From Clostridia bacterium (lineage in GTDB: Bacteria > Bacillota > Clostridia > Peptostreptococcales > Caminicellaceae), in the NCBI GenBank assembly GCA_022361035.1, contig JAKSBP010000170.1:1-33872 (forward strand): DNA of 33,872 nt. The letters run 5' to 3'. A program made the translations under genes and the position numbers. Below are positions 15,577 to 24,855 of this stretch, piece by piece; within the stretch, counting starts at the first letter, position 1; every line of letters begins with the position of its first letter. Below the pieces are notes generated by a model. That model had not been told where the DNA came from and ran no database searches. It saw only the letters and a program-made list of their open reading frames with translations.

Positions 15577-17445
15577 TTAATTTTTCTTTAAAATAATTAT
15601 TTTATCTGCAACAAAATCGAATATTTTATTTTCTTCTTTACCGTATATAAATATTTCGTCATCTTTTTCAAGATAGCTAAAGTTCCTTTCTCTCCCATTT
15701 GTAGATATTATATCGGCATCATTAGCCAGTACTGATATATATTTTGTCTTGCCGCTACCTTTAACCTTCACCGTAATAGCATCGTAATCCTCAAATATTT
15801 CTGTAATGGTTCCAGCAATAGAACCACTTGATTCTACCTCCTCAGCTTCAATATCAGTTATTTCACCATTTTCTATCTTTAATTCTACCCTATAATCTAT
15901 CTTTAAATCATTAATTGTGCTATTTTCATTATCAATTTCAATATCAACATCGGATGCTACAGTATATGTCTTTGTTTCTCCATCTTCATTTTCTATTGTA
16001 ATCTTATTTTCATTTCCTAAGGTTATTTCAGTTATTATACCTTCATCTTCACTTTCAACTTCAACACTAGTTGCAATTATTTCTACTACCTTATCATATT
16101 CAGTTTTTACCCTTACTATATCGCCTTTGTTTAAATCAGTTAGCTTTCTGGTTTTGTTATTCTTTTTTACTTCTACATCCCCATCTATTTCTAACTCATA
16201 TACTTTTTGAGTATAGGATTTTATTACTAGTTTTGGATATTGATTGAAAACTACACTACTTTCCAATATCCCCTCATACTCCCTTTTCTTTGATTGGGCT
16301 ATAATTTTTTCTATCATATCCCCCTCTAATGATAGGGAAACGTCATCGCCCTTTTCTAAATCTTTTATATCTCCATCTTTATCATTAAGTAAAACAAAGG
16401 TATCATCATTTGCTTTGTAGCTTCTTCTCTTGCCACTATCTTTATCTTCTACAGTTAAAAGATAATATGAGCCCATATTTGAAATATTATGTATTTTTCC
16501 TCCTAAAGACTCAAGTTTCGTATCTGCTTCAAGCTTTGATAGTCTACCATATTCATCAACATACAGGGTGACCCTTTGTCCTTCTTCAAGATATTTTAGA
16601 CTTGAACTTCTATCTTCTATTATTATTTTAGTATTATCTTCAATTTTATATAATGAGTTTTTTCCATTTTTCTCAATAACAACTAACTTCTCCTCATCTT
16701 CCAGTATAACAGATATTTCAGCCTCCTTCGCCGTTAAATCCTTTTCTACGTTATCAACCTCTATTCCCCCTAGGATATCATATGATAAAGAAAACATTTT
16801 TGCTGCCGCTGACCTAACTATTGGTTTATTAGGATTGAAATTCCCATTTTCATCACCTTTTATAATATTTTTCCTTATTAAAAGGTCAACATATGGAGCC
16901 GCCTCAGAGGATATGAATTCTGCATCGTTGAAATCAAAGGTTATTATACTACTCTTTAACTCTTCCCTTAAATAAATATTCAATGCCTTCCCCAACAATA
17001 TGGTTACATCTGTTCTTGTTGCCTTTTCTAAGCTTCCATCAGCCTTTAAAAATCTTTTAACATCATTTTCATTAATAATATTCTTTTTCATGGCTACTGC
17101 CACAGCTTCTTTACCCCAAGTAGGTATATTATATCTGTTTAAAACTTGACTATATTCTTGTACTAACCTATTGAAATCTACATCTGCTAATTTATCTGCA
17201 GCCTTTAGGGTCCTAAATATCATAACTGTGGTGGCTAATTTATCCACATTTTCAGACGGTCGAAAGGTCGCATCGGGATACCCTGTGACAATTCCCTTTT
17301 TGGCCATCTTTTCAATGTAATCCTTGGCCCAATAATCATCTCTAACATCAGTAAAACTTTGAAGTGCTAACACACATACAATATTTGTTAAAAATAACAC
17401 TGTTAGAGCTACCATGGCTATGAATAACTTATTACTTTTCTCCAT
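15577..17445 (-). CDS. S-layer homology (SLH) domain surface protein with beta-repeat body
   Basis: This exported cell-wall protein is probably bound through its SLH domains to a pyruvylated wall polysaccharide. Residues 1-28 form a signal peptide (LFIAMVALTVLFLTNIVCVL). Three SLH units follow at about 28-80 (FTDVRDDYWAKDYIEKMAKK, GIVTGYPDATFRP), 105-157 and 165-222 (KNIIKGDENGNFNPNKP). The rest (230-622) is a run of about five similar beta-rich repeats of 60-75 residues. Each has an I-T/E-x-I opening, a -DVEI- strand, an -L..LKKGD- turn and a closing I.DI.A strand. This repeat type is common in SLH proteins of Clostridia. GGGAGG before the ATG supports the start. It lies downstream of the TolC-like gene, with a terminator between them, so it is expressed separately. 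Confidence 0.9.
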   Translation of the reverse strand: MEKSNKLFIAMVALTVLFLTNIVCVLALQSFTDVRDDYWAKDYIEKMAKKGIVTGYPDATFRPSENVDKLATTVMIFRTLKAADKLADVDFNRLVQEYSQVLNRYNIPTWGKEAVAVAMKKNIINENDVKRFLKADGSLEKATRTDVTILLGKALNIYLREELKSSIITFDFNDAEFISSEAAPYVDLLIRKNIIKGDENGNFNPNKPIVRSAAAKMFSLSYDILGGIEVDNVEKDLTAKEAEISVILEDEEKLVVIEKNGKNSLYKIEDNTKIIIEDRSSSLKYLEEGQRVTLYVDEYGRLSKLEADTKLESLGGKIHNISNMGSYYLLTVEDKDSGKRRSYKANDDTFVLLNDKDGDIKDLEKGDDVSLSLEGDMIEKIIAQSKKREYEGILESSVVFNQYPKLVIKSYTQKVYELEIDGDVEVKKNNKTRKLTDLNKGDIVRVKTEYDKVVEIIATSVEVESEDEGIITEITLGNENKITIENEDGETKTYTVASDVDIEIDNENSTINDLKIDYRVELKIENGEITDIEAEEVESSGSIAGTITEIFEDYDAITVKVKGSGKTKYISVLANDADIISTNGRERNFSYLEKDDEIFIYGKEENKIFDFVADKIIILKKN

Positions 17446-17521
17446 TTGTTTTACCTCCCAATGTGAAATTCTATACTATATATTCTATAAAGAAAGGTGA
17501 AATCCTTTATTATATAAGGAA

Positions 17522-17551
17522 ATTATACAATTTGTGCCTTGGAAAATTCAA
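17522..17551 (-). promoter_or_regulatory. Possible promoter for the 15577-17445 SLH gene
   Basis: TTGAAT (17546-17551) and TATAAT (17522-17527) are 18 nt apart on the minus strand. The start codon is 77 nt past the -10 box. Confidence 0.4.
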
Positions 17552-17608
17552 AACCTCAAATAGGAAAGTAACATTCCTATTTGTAAAGGGGTAAGTCTAA
17601 AAAGTCAG

Positions 17609-17645
17609 CAAAAAAGTCCTCTGATATTATTTTATCAGAAGACTT
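17609..17645 (-). terminator. Rho-independent terminator of the TolC-like gene
   Basis: A 12-bp stem with a single mismatch (17614-17626 with 17633-17645; AAGTC and TCTGATA arms) is followed on the minus strand by TTTTTT and GC. It sits 86 nt past the stop. It is the clearest intrinsic terminator in the window. Confidence 0.85.
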
Positions 17646-17730
17646 AATAGTAGATAATTATTCAGGGGAAATATCTCAATAATCTAGAACTTTATCATAG
17701 ATATTTCATCTTAAAAATCCCTATTATTTC

Positions 17731-18894
17731 CTAACGACTCGCTGTACTTGTTCTTCCTATTCCCATGGAATCTTCAAGCTTCAATACTGCGAGATTATAA
17801 TCTAATATAGTCTGGGATAATCCAAGTTTAGCTGAAAGTAATCTATTTTGAGCCTGTTGTACGTCTGTTAATATGCTCATCCCTACATCATAGGAGGATT
17901 TAGTAAGTCTTAGGGCCTCCTTAGCTAATTCTACAGATTTTTCTCCAGCTCTAATATCCTCTTGTTTTTGTAAAACATCAAGATAGTTACTTCTAACTTC
18001 CATCTCAATCATCTTATTAGCGTCATTCAAATCCTTTTCTGACTTTTTAACGTTAACATCGGCACTCCTATAATCGAAGGCATTTGGAGAATACTTTTTA
18101 TCAGCTACTTGAAATTTTAACTTCGCAAGCTCTAAGGCATATTCTGCTGCTTTAATTTCATTTCTATTAAGTAGGGCGTTGGAAATTGCATCTGCTATGT
18201 CTATTTCTTTATACTCTTTGTATCCTAACTGGTCATTCAACTTTACATTTGTCATTACATCGTATCCAAGCTTTATATTTAACGCCATAGTAGCTTTCTT
18301 AACTGTATCCTGGGAAGCTCTGTACTTGTTTTCCCCTTCCTTTACATTGTATTCGCTCTGTAAAACTTCTTGCTTAGTAATTAAACCTAAGTCGAATTTT
18401 TGTTTAGTTTTTTCATATAAATCCTTGGTTATTTCTAGATTTTCTTTATTTATTTCTACTAATTCCTTAGCTTGCAGCAGTTGGAAATACGATTTTTCAA
18501 TATCAGATCTTAAATTTACCATGGTAACTTCATGATTTCTCTTTGCATTTTCAATTATGAAATCCTCTTGAAGATCAGGTATCTTCACTAACTCTATATT
18601 CTTTATACTTCCTTCCCTTGTATAAGAGCCAGCATTCTTTTTATACTTTTTTATTTGATTTTTTAGCTTATCAACGTCAACATCAGCCTGCTCAATATCA
18701 AGCTTACTTTTCTCCACTGTGGCATTGTCCTCTAATCCAACTTCTATTGCCTTATCTAAGGTAAGCTCAATTGCCTTCCCTTTAAATTCCATATTATTAA
18801 CTATTGCTGATTCCGCCATAGAAAATCCTAGAAGAGATAGAGATATAACGGCTGCTAAAGCTACTATCTTTACTTTCTTTTTTGTCCTTTTCAC
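17731..18894 (-). CDS. TolC/OEP-family helical protein without evident barrel strands
   Basis: The 387-residue exported protein has a signal peptide (about 1-27; VALAAVISLSLLGFSM). Two outer-membrane-efflux-protein repeats of long heptad-rich helices follow: about 45-215 and 225-375. Characteristic elements are YFQLLQAKELVEINKENLEI, YEKTKQKFDLGLITKQEVLQ, and YLDVLQKQEDIRAGEKSVEL with SYDVGMSILTDVQQAQNRLL. In Gram-negative TolC each repeat contains a beta-hairpin that builds the outer-membrane barrel. Here those positions are short, charged linkers (KKYSPNAFDYRSADV in repeat 2), so a barrel seems absent. The start is a GTG at 18894 with AAGGGGG upstream. A consensus promoter and an operator-like dyad precede it and a strong terminator follows, so it is a single-gene unit. 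The role is unknown; a periplasm-like or wall-zone adaptor is one possibility. Confidence 0.82.
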   Translation of the reverse strand: MKRTKKKVKIVALAAVISLSLLGFSMAESAIVNNMEFKGKAIELTLDKAIEVGLEDNATVEKSKLDIEQADVDVDKLKNQIKKYKKNAGSYTREGSIKNIELVKIPDLQEDFIIENAKRNHEVTMVNLRSDIEKSYFQLLQAKELVEINKENLEITKDLYEKTKQKFDLGLITKQEVLQSEYNVKEGENKYRASQDTVKKATMALNIKLGYDVMTNVKLNDQLGYKEYKEIDIADAISNALLNRNEIKAAEYALELAKLKFQVADKKYSPNAFDYRSADVNVKKSEKDLNDANKMIEMEVRSNYLDVLQKQEDIRAGEKSVELAKEALRLTKSSYDVGMSILTDVQQAQNRLLSAKLGLSQTILDYNLAVLKLEDSMGIGRTSTASR

Positions 18895-18918
18895 CTTTTT
18901 TAACCCCCTTAATTCAAT

Positions 18919-18932
18919 TGACCAGACAGTCA
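18919..18932 (-). promoter_or_regulatory. TetR-operator-like dyad downstream of the TolC-like gene promoter
   Basis: TGACTGTCTGGTCA (minus strand) is a TGAC-N6-GTCA dyad starting 12 nt after the -10 box, across the expected transcription start. This resembles sites of TetR/AcrR-family repressors of efflux genes. No such regulator gene is in the window. Confidence 0.35.
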
Positions 18933-18943
18933 GTTATGTTTCT

Positions 18944-18972
18944 ATTTTAAATTATTCTTCTTTCTCTGTCAA
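18944..18972 (-). promoter_or_regulatory. Strong sigma-A type promoter of the TolC-like gene
   Basis: On the minus strand TTGACA (18967-18972) and TAAAAT (18944-18949) are spaced by 17 nt. Confidence 0.7.
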
Positions 18973-19094
18973 TCTCTCCAAGACTTAGTTATATTAATAA
19001 TCTATTAATATTTTATTAAGTTTTTATTAAAAGCTAAAGGGATACAGTCCTTTTCTTTGAATCTGAAAATGACTTATCCCAAGTTTTAATAGGC

Positions 19095-19766
19095 TTAATC
19101 AAGGACAAGTCTTTTACTTTCAAAGACCTCCTTGTTTATTTTAATAAAAATCTTATCCCCTTTTTTAAGTTTATCAATATCTTTTTGAGCCTTAATAGAA
19201 ATAGACCCTTCCCTTAGTAAGTAATCAAGTATCAGTTTTATATCCGTTAACTTTACCTTTGTAGTTTTTTGGATATGGTCAACAGTTGACATTAAATTTC
19301 CATTATTATTGATAAGTAAAGTCAGTATCATATCAAAGGCCTCTTGATGCTCTACTTCAAACTTTATATTTTCTAAGGTTTGAATTTCTTCTTTATCAAG
19401 GTTTAGAATCTCCTGCGGCTTTGGAACGGGATAATTATAAACATATAGCATATCCCCCTCCTTATCTTTACCTATCTTGATGAGTTTGAAATCCAAAAGT
19501 AATTTCAAGTCATCCTGTCTATTTTCAGGATATTTAATGTCCAGTTTATTCAGAATCTGTTTCTTTTCTTCAATGACCTGGGGCAGATTATTTTCTTCTC
19601 TGAGATTAGCCGTCAATAGTTTTCTTGTCGCCTCTTTACCCTTTATTTTCTCTGCCATTAAATATCCTACCATAATATACATTTTATAAGTAGTTTCCGG
19701 TAGATAACGGAGCCACATATAATCGTGTACTTCTCTAGGCATTTGTATAGTTCCTCGATTATCCAT
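19095..19766 (-). CDS. Unrecognised cytoplasmic protein linked to the SecA gene
   Basis: I do not recognise this 223-residue family. It has no signal peptide or membrane segment. It is rich in Lys, Glu and Leu. The N-terminal part (1-90) has MPREVHDYMWLRYLPETTYK and MVGYLMAEKIKGKEATRKLL and looks helical. A middle segment (90-130) contains LLLDFKLIKIGKD and LYVYNYPVPKPQEIL, like the wing of a winged helix. The last part (135-223) runs AFDMILTLLINNNGNLMSTV, DIKLILDYLLREGSISIKAQ and KKGDKIFIKI, which also resembles a winged-helix domain. It follows the SecA-like gene by 17 nt, with GGGAGG before its ATG. The two are almost certainly one operon, so its product may regulate or assist that SecA. 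This is inferred from context only. Confidence 0.75.
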   Translation of the reverse strand: MDNRGTIQMPREVHDYMWLRYLPETTYKMYIMVGYLMAEKIKGKEATRKLLTANLREENNLPQVIEEKKQILNKLDIKYPENRQDDLKLLLDFKLIKIGKDKEGDMLYVYNYPVPKPQEILNLDKEEIQTLENIKFEVEHQEAFDMILTLLINNNGNLMSTVDHIQKTTKVKLTDIKLILDYLLREGSISIKAQKDIDKLKKGDKIFIKINKEVFESKRLVLD

Positions 19767-19783
19767 AAAAGTCCTCCCTTTTC

Positions 19784-22700
19784 CTATTTTATTAAGAAGT
19801 GTTTTGTAAATATTATGTTGTTCGCAACAATTAATCTAAATTCATATCTTCCCATGCCCCAACTCTTATGCTTTTTCGTTAGCTCAATATCAAACTTCTC
19901 ACTTTTGCTGGCCTTGATTGGAAAAGTCGTAACGGGCTGACTAGTCTCAATATAGACTAGTTGTCCCACAATATCTATATCTTTGCCTTCAGGTATATTA
20001 AGATTAAATGATACTTTCAATTGCTCCTCATCCCTATTATAAGAATCGACAATCATAAAGGGTATGGTCATTTGGTCTTTCTCCTCTATTCCTAAAAATA
20101 ATTGATAGAATCCATCTTTCCATCCATTTTTAGGTCTACGGAGGGTAATTGACCCCTTATTATTCTTAATAGGTACTGCAAACTTAGAAATATTATTTTG
20201 GTCTTTATTATATATTAATGAAGCTTGTATACTATCCCCCTCATAATCCTTTAACTCTAACTTAAATGATATGTTTGGAGATTGATTTGAGAAGAATTGT
20301 ATATTGGTATCTGTCTTTGCTTTACTTTCCCTTTTTCTTTTCATTTCCTCAAGGTCTACAGCCTCTGTTACTATGAAGTTTATATTTTTAGCCTCTTCTC
20401 CCGCAACAAAAACTTTAACCTGATACCATCCCTTTTCCCAATTACTATCCCTCGGTTTCTCAAATTCTACTGGGAATACTCCTTTGATTTTCATCCTCTG
20501 ATCGTAATTATCTATTCTTTCTTCTATACCCCTATTTAAATAATACAGGCTAACCTCTACCTCAATCTCTTCCGTAGCATTTATATCGGCGCTAAACCCA
20601 ATTTTAGGATAATTAGCCGGTACCTTAGGTAAATATTCCTTATTTATCTTATATTTATCCTCTAACTCCAGCAATCTTTTTTCTCTTTCTTCAGCGGTGA
20701 TATTTTCTACTTCCTTAGCTTCATCATCCTTTTTCCTTCTAAGGCCAAATATATATCTAATAGTCTCTTCCTTTATATCATGGAGCATGACACTAAATAG
20801 CTCAAAGGCCTCCCTATTAAATACCCTAACGGGGTCTTCCCTTCCTATTCCCTGAAATCCTATCCCCTGTCTAATCTGCTCAACTACATCTAGATGCTCC
20901 ATCCATTTTTTATCTATATTCCTCATAAAGATTAGCCGTTCTACATATCTGAACTTAGCTTCTCCAACATCTTCTTCCCTTTCCTTATATATCTTAAGAC
21001 CTTCATCAATTATAATATTTTTAAGTTTATCCTTATCGAGCTTAACCAGCTCATCCATATCTAAATCCTTTAAATTAAGCCTTCCCAAATAGCGCAGTCT
21101 ATCGTCTAAGAAATCTTGTAATCCAGATAAGTCCCATTCTTCGGCATAGGTTCCTTCACCAGTGTACTTCTCAACAATATCCTCCATAGTCTCTTTTATC
21201 ATCCTTTGGATGAAGTCACTCATATCTTCACCATTTAGGATTTTATTTCTTTCATTGTATATGGTTTCTCTCTGATTATTTAAAATCTGGTCAAATTCCA
21301 GAGTACTCTTTCTAATCCTAAAATTGATAGATTCAATTGTCTTTTGAGTATTTTCAACAGCCTTTGATAGCATATTATCATATATTGGCTCATCATCAGG
21401 TAATCCAAGCTTATCTACCATATCTTTAAGCTTTTCCATTTTCTCTCTACCTAATTTCTCAAAGAGTTTATCATCCAAAGAGATATAGAATACTGATTCG
21501 CCAGGGTCACCCTGTCTACCGGAACGACCTCTTAACTGGTTATCTATTCTTCTAGAGTCATGTCTTTCAGTACCTAGTACAAGAAGCCCCCCTAGCTCTG
21601 CTACACCTTCTTCAAGCTTAATGTCGGTCCCTCTACCTGCCATATTTGTGGCTATGGTTACGGCTCCCCTACATCCTGCCTGACCAATTATTTCTGCCTC
21701 TTCCCTATCTTGCTTCGCGTTAAGCAACCTATAGGGAATTCCCCTGATATCCAGCATTTCACTTATCTTCTCCGATTCATCTATATATATGGTTCCCACA
21801 AGTATGGGCTGGCCCTTTTTGTGCCTCTCTTCTATTTCATCTATCACAGCCTTAAACTTGGCTTCCTTTGTCCTATAGAGCTTATCCTCATGGTTTACCC
21901 TAATCATTGTTTCATTAGTAGGTATAACCACTACATCCATACCATATATATTTTTGAACTCAACCCTTTCTGTATAGGCAGTTCCTGTCATACCTGCTAG
22001 TTTATTAAACTTTCTAAAATAATTTTGATAGGTTATGGTTGCCATTGTCTTAGATTCTTTCTGGATTTCAACGCCTTCCTTGGCTTCTATGGCCTGATGA
22101 AGTCCTTTACTGAACCTTCTTCCAGCCATAAGCCTCCCCGTAAACTTGTCCACTATTTGAATTTCCCCATCCTTGACTACATAGTCCTGGTCCCTTTTCA
22201 TGACATAATTGGCATAAAGACTTTGCCTTATGTGATGTAACAGTTCCATGTTCCTTACATCGGCAATGTTCTCAAGGCCAAAAACTTTCTCGACCTTATC
22301 CATGCCAAAATCACTTAAGGTAACCATCTGATTTTCATCCTTAGACTCGTAATCTTCTTCTTTAAGGCTCTTTACAAATCTATCAACGGTAATATAGTAC
22401 TGGGATGGTCTAGTCCCTTGGCCGGATATTATAAGTGGAGTACGGGACTCATCTATTAAAATACTATCAATTTCATCAATTATAGCGTATTGTAAATCTC
22501 TTTGAACGACATTTTCCTTAAGGACAGCCATATTGTCCCTAAGATAATCAAATCCAAATTCACTATTGGTTCCATAGGTTATATCACATTTATAGGCAGC
22601 CTTTCTTTCCTGAGGCCTCATCTCTGTGGAAATCAACCCTACACTCAAGCCTAAAAACTCATGAATCTGCCCCATTTCTTCCCTGTCCCTTGCGGCAAGA

Positions 22701-23095
22701 TATTCATTAACGGTTACTACAAATACGCCTTTACCAGTTAATGCGTTTAAATATGAGGGTAATGTGGCTACAAGGGTTTTACCCTCCCCTGTTTTCATCT
22801 CAGCTATTTTCCCCTCATGCAGCACTATCCCTCCCATTAGTTGTACTGGATAGTGTTTTATACCTAAAACCCTGTGGGAGGCTTCTCTAACTACAGCAAA
22901 GGCTTCCTCCAAGACCTCATCAAGGGATTGACCACTTTCAATTCTTTCCTTGAACTCCCCAGTTTTATTCCTAAGCTCATCATCGGATAATTGTTTTAAA
23001 TTATCTTCATAGGATAATATTTTTTTAACTCTCTTGTCCAGTTGTCTCACATTCTTCTCATTGGTATCGAAAAGACTTTTTATGAAGTTTTCCAT
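19784..23095 (-). CDS. secA: SecA-family translocase ATPase with three C-terminal beta-domains (probably accessory)
   Basis: This motor ATPase drives protein export through SecYEG. The 1103 residues exceed the usual 780-900. The motor is intact: Walker A GEGKT (103-107), DEID box (207-210), AGMTGTA (367-373), ATNMAGRGTD (482-491) and RGRSGRQGD (522-530), then helical scaffold and wing regions to about 800. The cysteine-rich zinc-binding tail that binds SecB is absent. Instead residues 830-911, 930-1016 and 1017-1103 are three similar beta-rich modules. Each ends in a Trp-x-x-Gly-x-Tyr/Phe motif (NWEKGWYQVKVFV, GWKDGFYQLFLGI, SWGMGRYEFRLIV) followed by a hydrophobic strand. The prfB neighbour typical of housekeeping secA is absent, and surface-protein genes surround it, so an accessory SecA2-like role is likely. 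AGGAGG before the ATG fixes the start. I cannot exclude that it is the only SecA. Confidence 0.9.
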   Translation of the reverse strand: MENFIKSLFDTNEKNVRQLDKRVKKILSYEDNLKQLSDDELRNKTGEFKERIESGQSLDEVLEEAFAVVREASHRVLGIKHYPVQLMGGIVLHEGKIAEMKTGEGKTLVATLPSYLNALTGKGVFVVTVNEYLAARDREEMGQIHEFLGLSVGLISTEMRPQERKAAYKCDITYGTNSEFGFDYLRDNMAVLKENVVQRDLQYAIIDEIDSILIDESRTPLIISGQGTRPSQYYITVDRFVKSLKEEDYESKDENQMVTLSDFGMDKVEKVFGLENIADVRNMELLHHIRQSLYANYVMKRDQDYVVKDGEIQIVDKFTGRLMAGRRFSKGLHQAIEAKEGVEIQKESKTMATITYQNYFRKFNKLAGMTGTAYTERVEFKNIYGMDVVVIPTNETMIRVNHEDKLYRTKEAKFKAVIDEIEERHKKGQPILVGTIYIDESEKISEMLDIRGIPYRLLNAKQDREEAEIIGQAGCRGAVTIATNMAGRGTDIKLEEGVAELGGLLVLGTERHDSRRIDNQLRGRSGRQGDPGESVFYISLDDKLFEKLGREKMEKLKDMVDKLGLPDDEPIYDNMLSKAVENTQKTIESINFRIRKSTLEFDQILNNQRETIYNERNKILNGEDMSDFIQRMIKETMEDIVEKYTGEGTYAEEWDLSGLQDFLDDRLRYLGRLNLKDLDMDELVKLDKDKLKNIIIDEGLKIYKEREEDVGEAKFRYVERLIFMRNIDKKWMEHLDVVEQIRQGIGFQGIGREDPVRVFNREAFELFSVMLHDIKEETIRYIFGLRRKKDDEAKEVENITAEEREKRLLELEDKYKINKEYLPKVPANYPKIGFSADINATEEIEVEVSLYYLNRGIEERIDNYDQRMKIKGVFPVEFEKPRDSNWEKGWYQVKVFVAGEEAKNINFIVTEAVDLEEMKRKRESKAKTDTNIQFFSNQSPNISFKLELKDYEGDSIQASLIYNKDQNNISKFAVPIKNNKGSITLRRPKNGWKDGFYQLFLGIEEKDQMTIPFMIVDSYNRDEEQLKVSFNLNIPEGKDIDIVGQLVYIETSQPVTTFPIKASKSEKFDIELTKKHKSWGMGRYEFRLIVANNIIFTKHFLIK

Positions 23096-23231
23096 GCTCT
23101 TCCTCCTAGCAATTTCTATAGGGTCAATCTATAAATATCCATCGGCTAAAGTCCATTTTACCACTATTTTTATCACTTTAAAAGATAGTACCTATTCTTT
23201 CTTTAATTTGTAAGGTAATCGTAAAAGAATT

Positions 23232-24776
23232 TTAATCTTCAGTAGTAAATTTCATTATTACACCCTTAGCAAGCTTCTCTCCATCTATAGATTGAACATT
23301 CCTGTTTATAATTAGACTATATTCTTCACTTGGATTATAGTTAGTTTTTGGTGTAATAGTCACCGATTTTTTATCTGATAAAAGGCTTAAATTACAATCA
23401 ACAAAATTATATTTTGAATCAACTATATATATATTGGAAGTATTTATGGTATTAGAATCCAACTGCATACTGAACTCTATTGTCCATGCCTTATCTAATT
23501 TAACCCCTGCCATTTCGTCAAAATTATTATATGCTTCCTTCTCAACTAAAGCCATGTTAATTGCCCCTACTGGATTTATAAGTCCATAGCCATAATAATC
23601 ATCCTTCCCTTCTACTCCCCTATCCATAGCTGTACTTAATAGTATATTTTCTATTTCACTGGGGGTTAAGGACTTATCCATAGACTTTAACAAAGCACAG
23701 ATTGCTGAAACATAGGGAGAGGAAAATGACGTTCCATACGTAATTCTATATTTTCCATCGGAACTGGTAGTGTAGATTCCCTCCCCAGGAGCCACTAAAT
23801 CCACAGTGGAATTATAGTTAGAAAAATATGATATCTTTTCATCACTGTCTATGGACCCAACGGAAAGAACGTTGTCATAGCTGCCAGGATAGTTTAGGAC
23901 ATTGTCAATATGAGCATCATTTCCCACTGCGGCTACAACTACTATATTTGCATTAATAGCTCTTTGAATAGCCTCCTCTTCAGCAAATACATAATCTGGA
24001 CCACCCATACTGATATTTATAACATCAACTTCCATATCAACGGCGTAGTCTATAGCTTCTATTACCTCAGAAACATAATAACCTGCCTTTAAAGGCAGTA
24101 TTCTTACACTAGCTTCCCCTACTACTCCTGCCACACCTATATTATTATTTGTTTGGGCAGCAATTACTCCAGAAACAGCAGTACCATGATTCTCTATATC
24201 AGTAATATCATTTCTATCATCATTATCCCTTTCAAAATTAACTCCTCCAGGTGCAATCCTATATTTCAAATCCTCATGTTCATTATTTATACCGCTATCT
24301 ATAACAGCTACTAAGGCTTCTTCACTATCTTCTAAAAGCTCCCATGCCCTTAGAAGATTTATATTGTCATTCATGAGGCCCCACTGCATCTGATATAATG
24401 GGTCATTTGGAGGAGAAGCAGATAAATAATACCTTTTTGCATCCTCTTGTACACTTTCTATAGCTTCATCTTCCATTAATAAATTAATGACTTCTTGGCT
24501 ATCTTGAGCTTTATCAATAGTTAAAATCTCCATATTTAGATTATCTAATCTTTTGCTTTTCCTTATTCTAGATTGAATAGATTCAGGAAATCTTAGGCCC
24601 CTATCGCCTGCCTCCATAGCATATCTTTCAATATCATTTCTGTATACTATCAATAATCTCTTATCTAAATTTTCCTCTCCATTTTTATCTGCATTCTCTA
24701 ATTCATTTCCAAATACATGTAGACTCGATAATAGAAACACAATTAGTATTAAGAAAATTGCTGAAGCTTTTTTCAT
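23232..24776 (-). CDS. Secreted subtilisin-like serine protease (S8) with SbsA-Ig-like tail
   Basis: The 514-residue protein has a signal peptide (1-24). A propeptide-like region covers about 38-118 (LLIVYRNDIERY onward, ending IESVQEDAKRYY). The S8 domain spans about 128-410 with catalytic Asp160 (AVIDSGINNEHEDL), His198 (ENHGTAVSGVIA) and Ser350 (YGTSFSSP). Oxyanion Asn286 is in VAAVGND. The final 90 residues (WTIEFSMQLDSNTINTSNIY onward) are an SbsA Ig-like module. The same module occurs in the neighbouring transglycosylase and the LRR protein. I chose the ATG at 24776, preceded by GGAGGGA; an earlier in-frame ATG has no site. It lies 79 nt after the transglycosylase gene and 136 nt before secA on the same strand. 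It could mature surface proteins exported by this locus (inference). Confidence 0.92.
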   Translation of the reverse strand: MKKASAIFLILIVFLLSSLHVFGNELENADKNGEENLDKRLLIVYRNDIERYAMEAGDRGLRFPESIQSRIRKSKRLDNLNMEILTIDKAQDSQEVINLLMEDEAIESVQEDAKRYYLSASPPNDPLYQMQWGLMNDNINLLRAWELLEDSEEALVAVIDSGINNEHEDLKYRIAPGGVNFERDNDDRNDITDIENHGTAVSGVIAAQTNNNIGVAGVVGEASVRILPLKAGYYVSEVIEAIDYAVDMEVDVINISMGGPDYVFAEEEAIQRAINANIVVVAAVGNDAHIDNVLNYPGSYDNVLSVGSIDSDEKISYFSNYNSTVDLVAPGEGIYTTSSDGKYRITYGTSFSSPYVSAICALLKSMDKSLTPSEIENILLSTAMDRGVEGKDDYYGYGLINPVGAINMALVEKEAYNNFDEMAGVKLDKAWTIEFSMQLDSNTINTSNIYIVDSKYNFVDCNLSLLSDKKSVTITPKTNYNPSEEYSLIINRNVQSIDGEKLAKGVIMKFTTED

Positions 24777-24855
24777 GAATATCCCTCCATATCCCATGAT
24801 TTAAAATGTATTTTTTATAAAGCCTATGGATAAATAATTAAAATCTTCTATGTAT

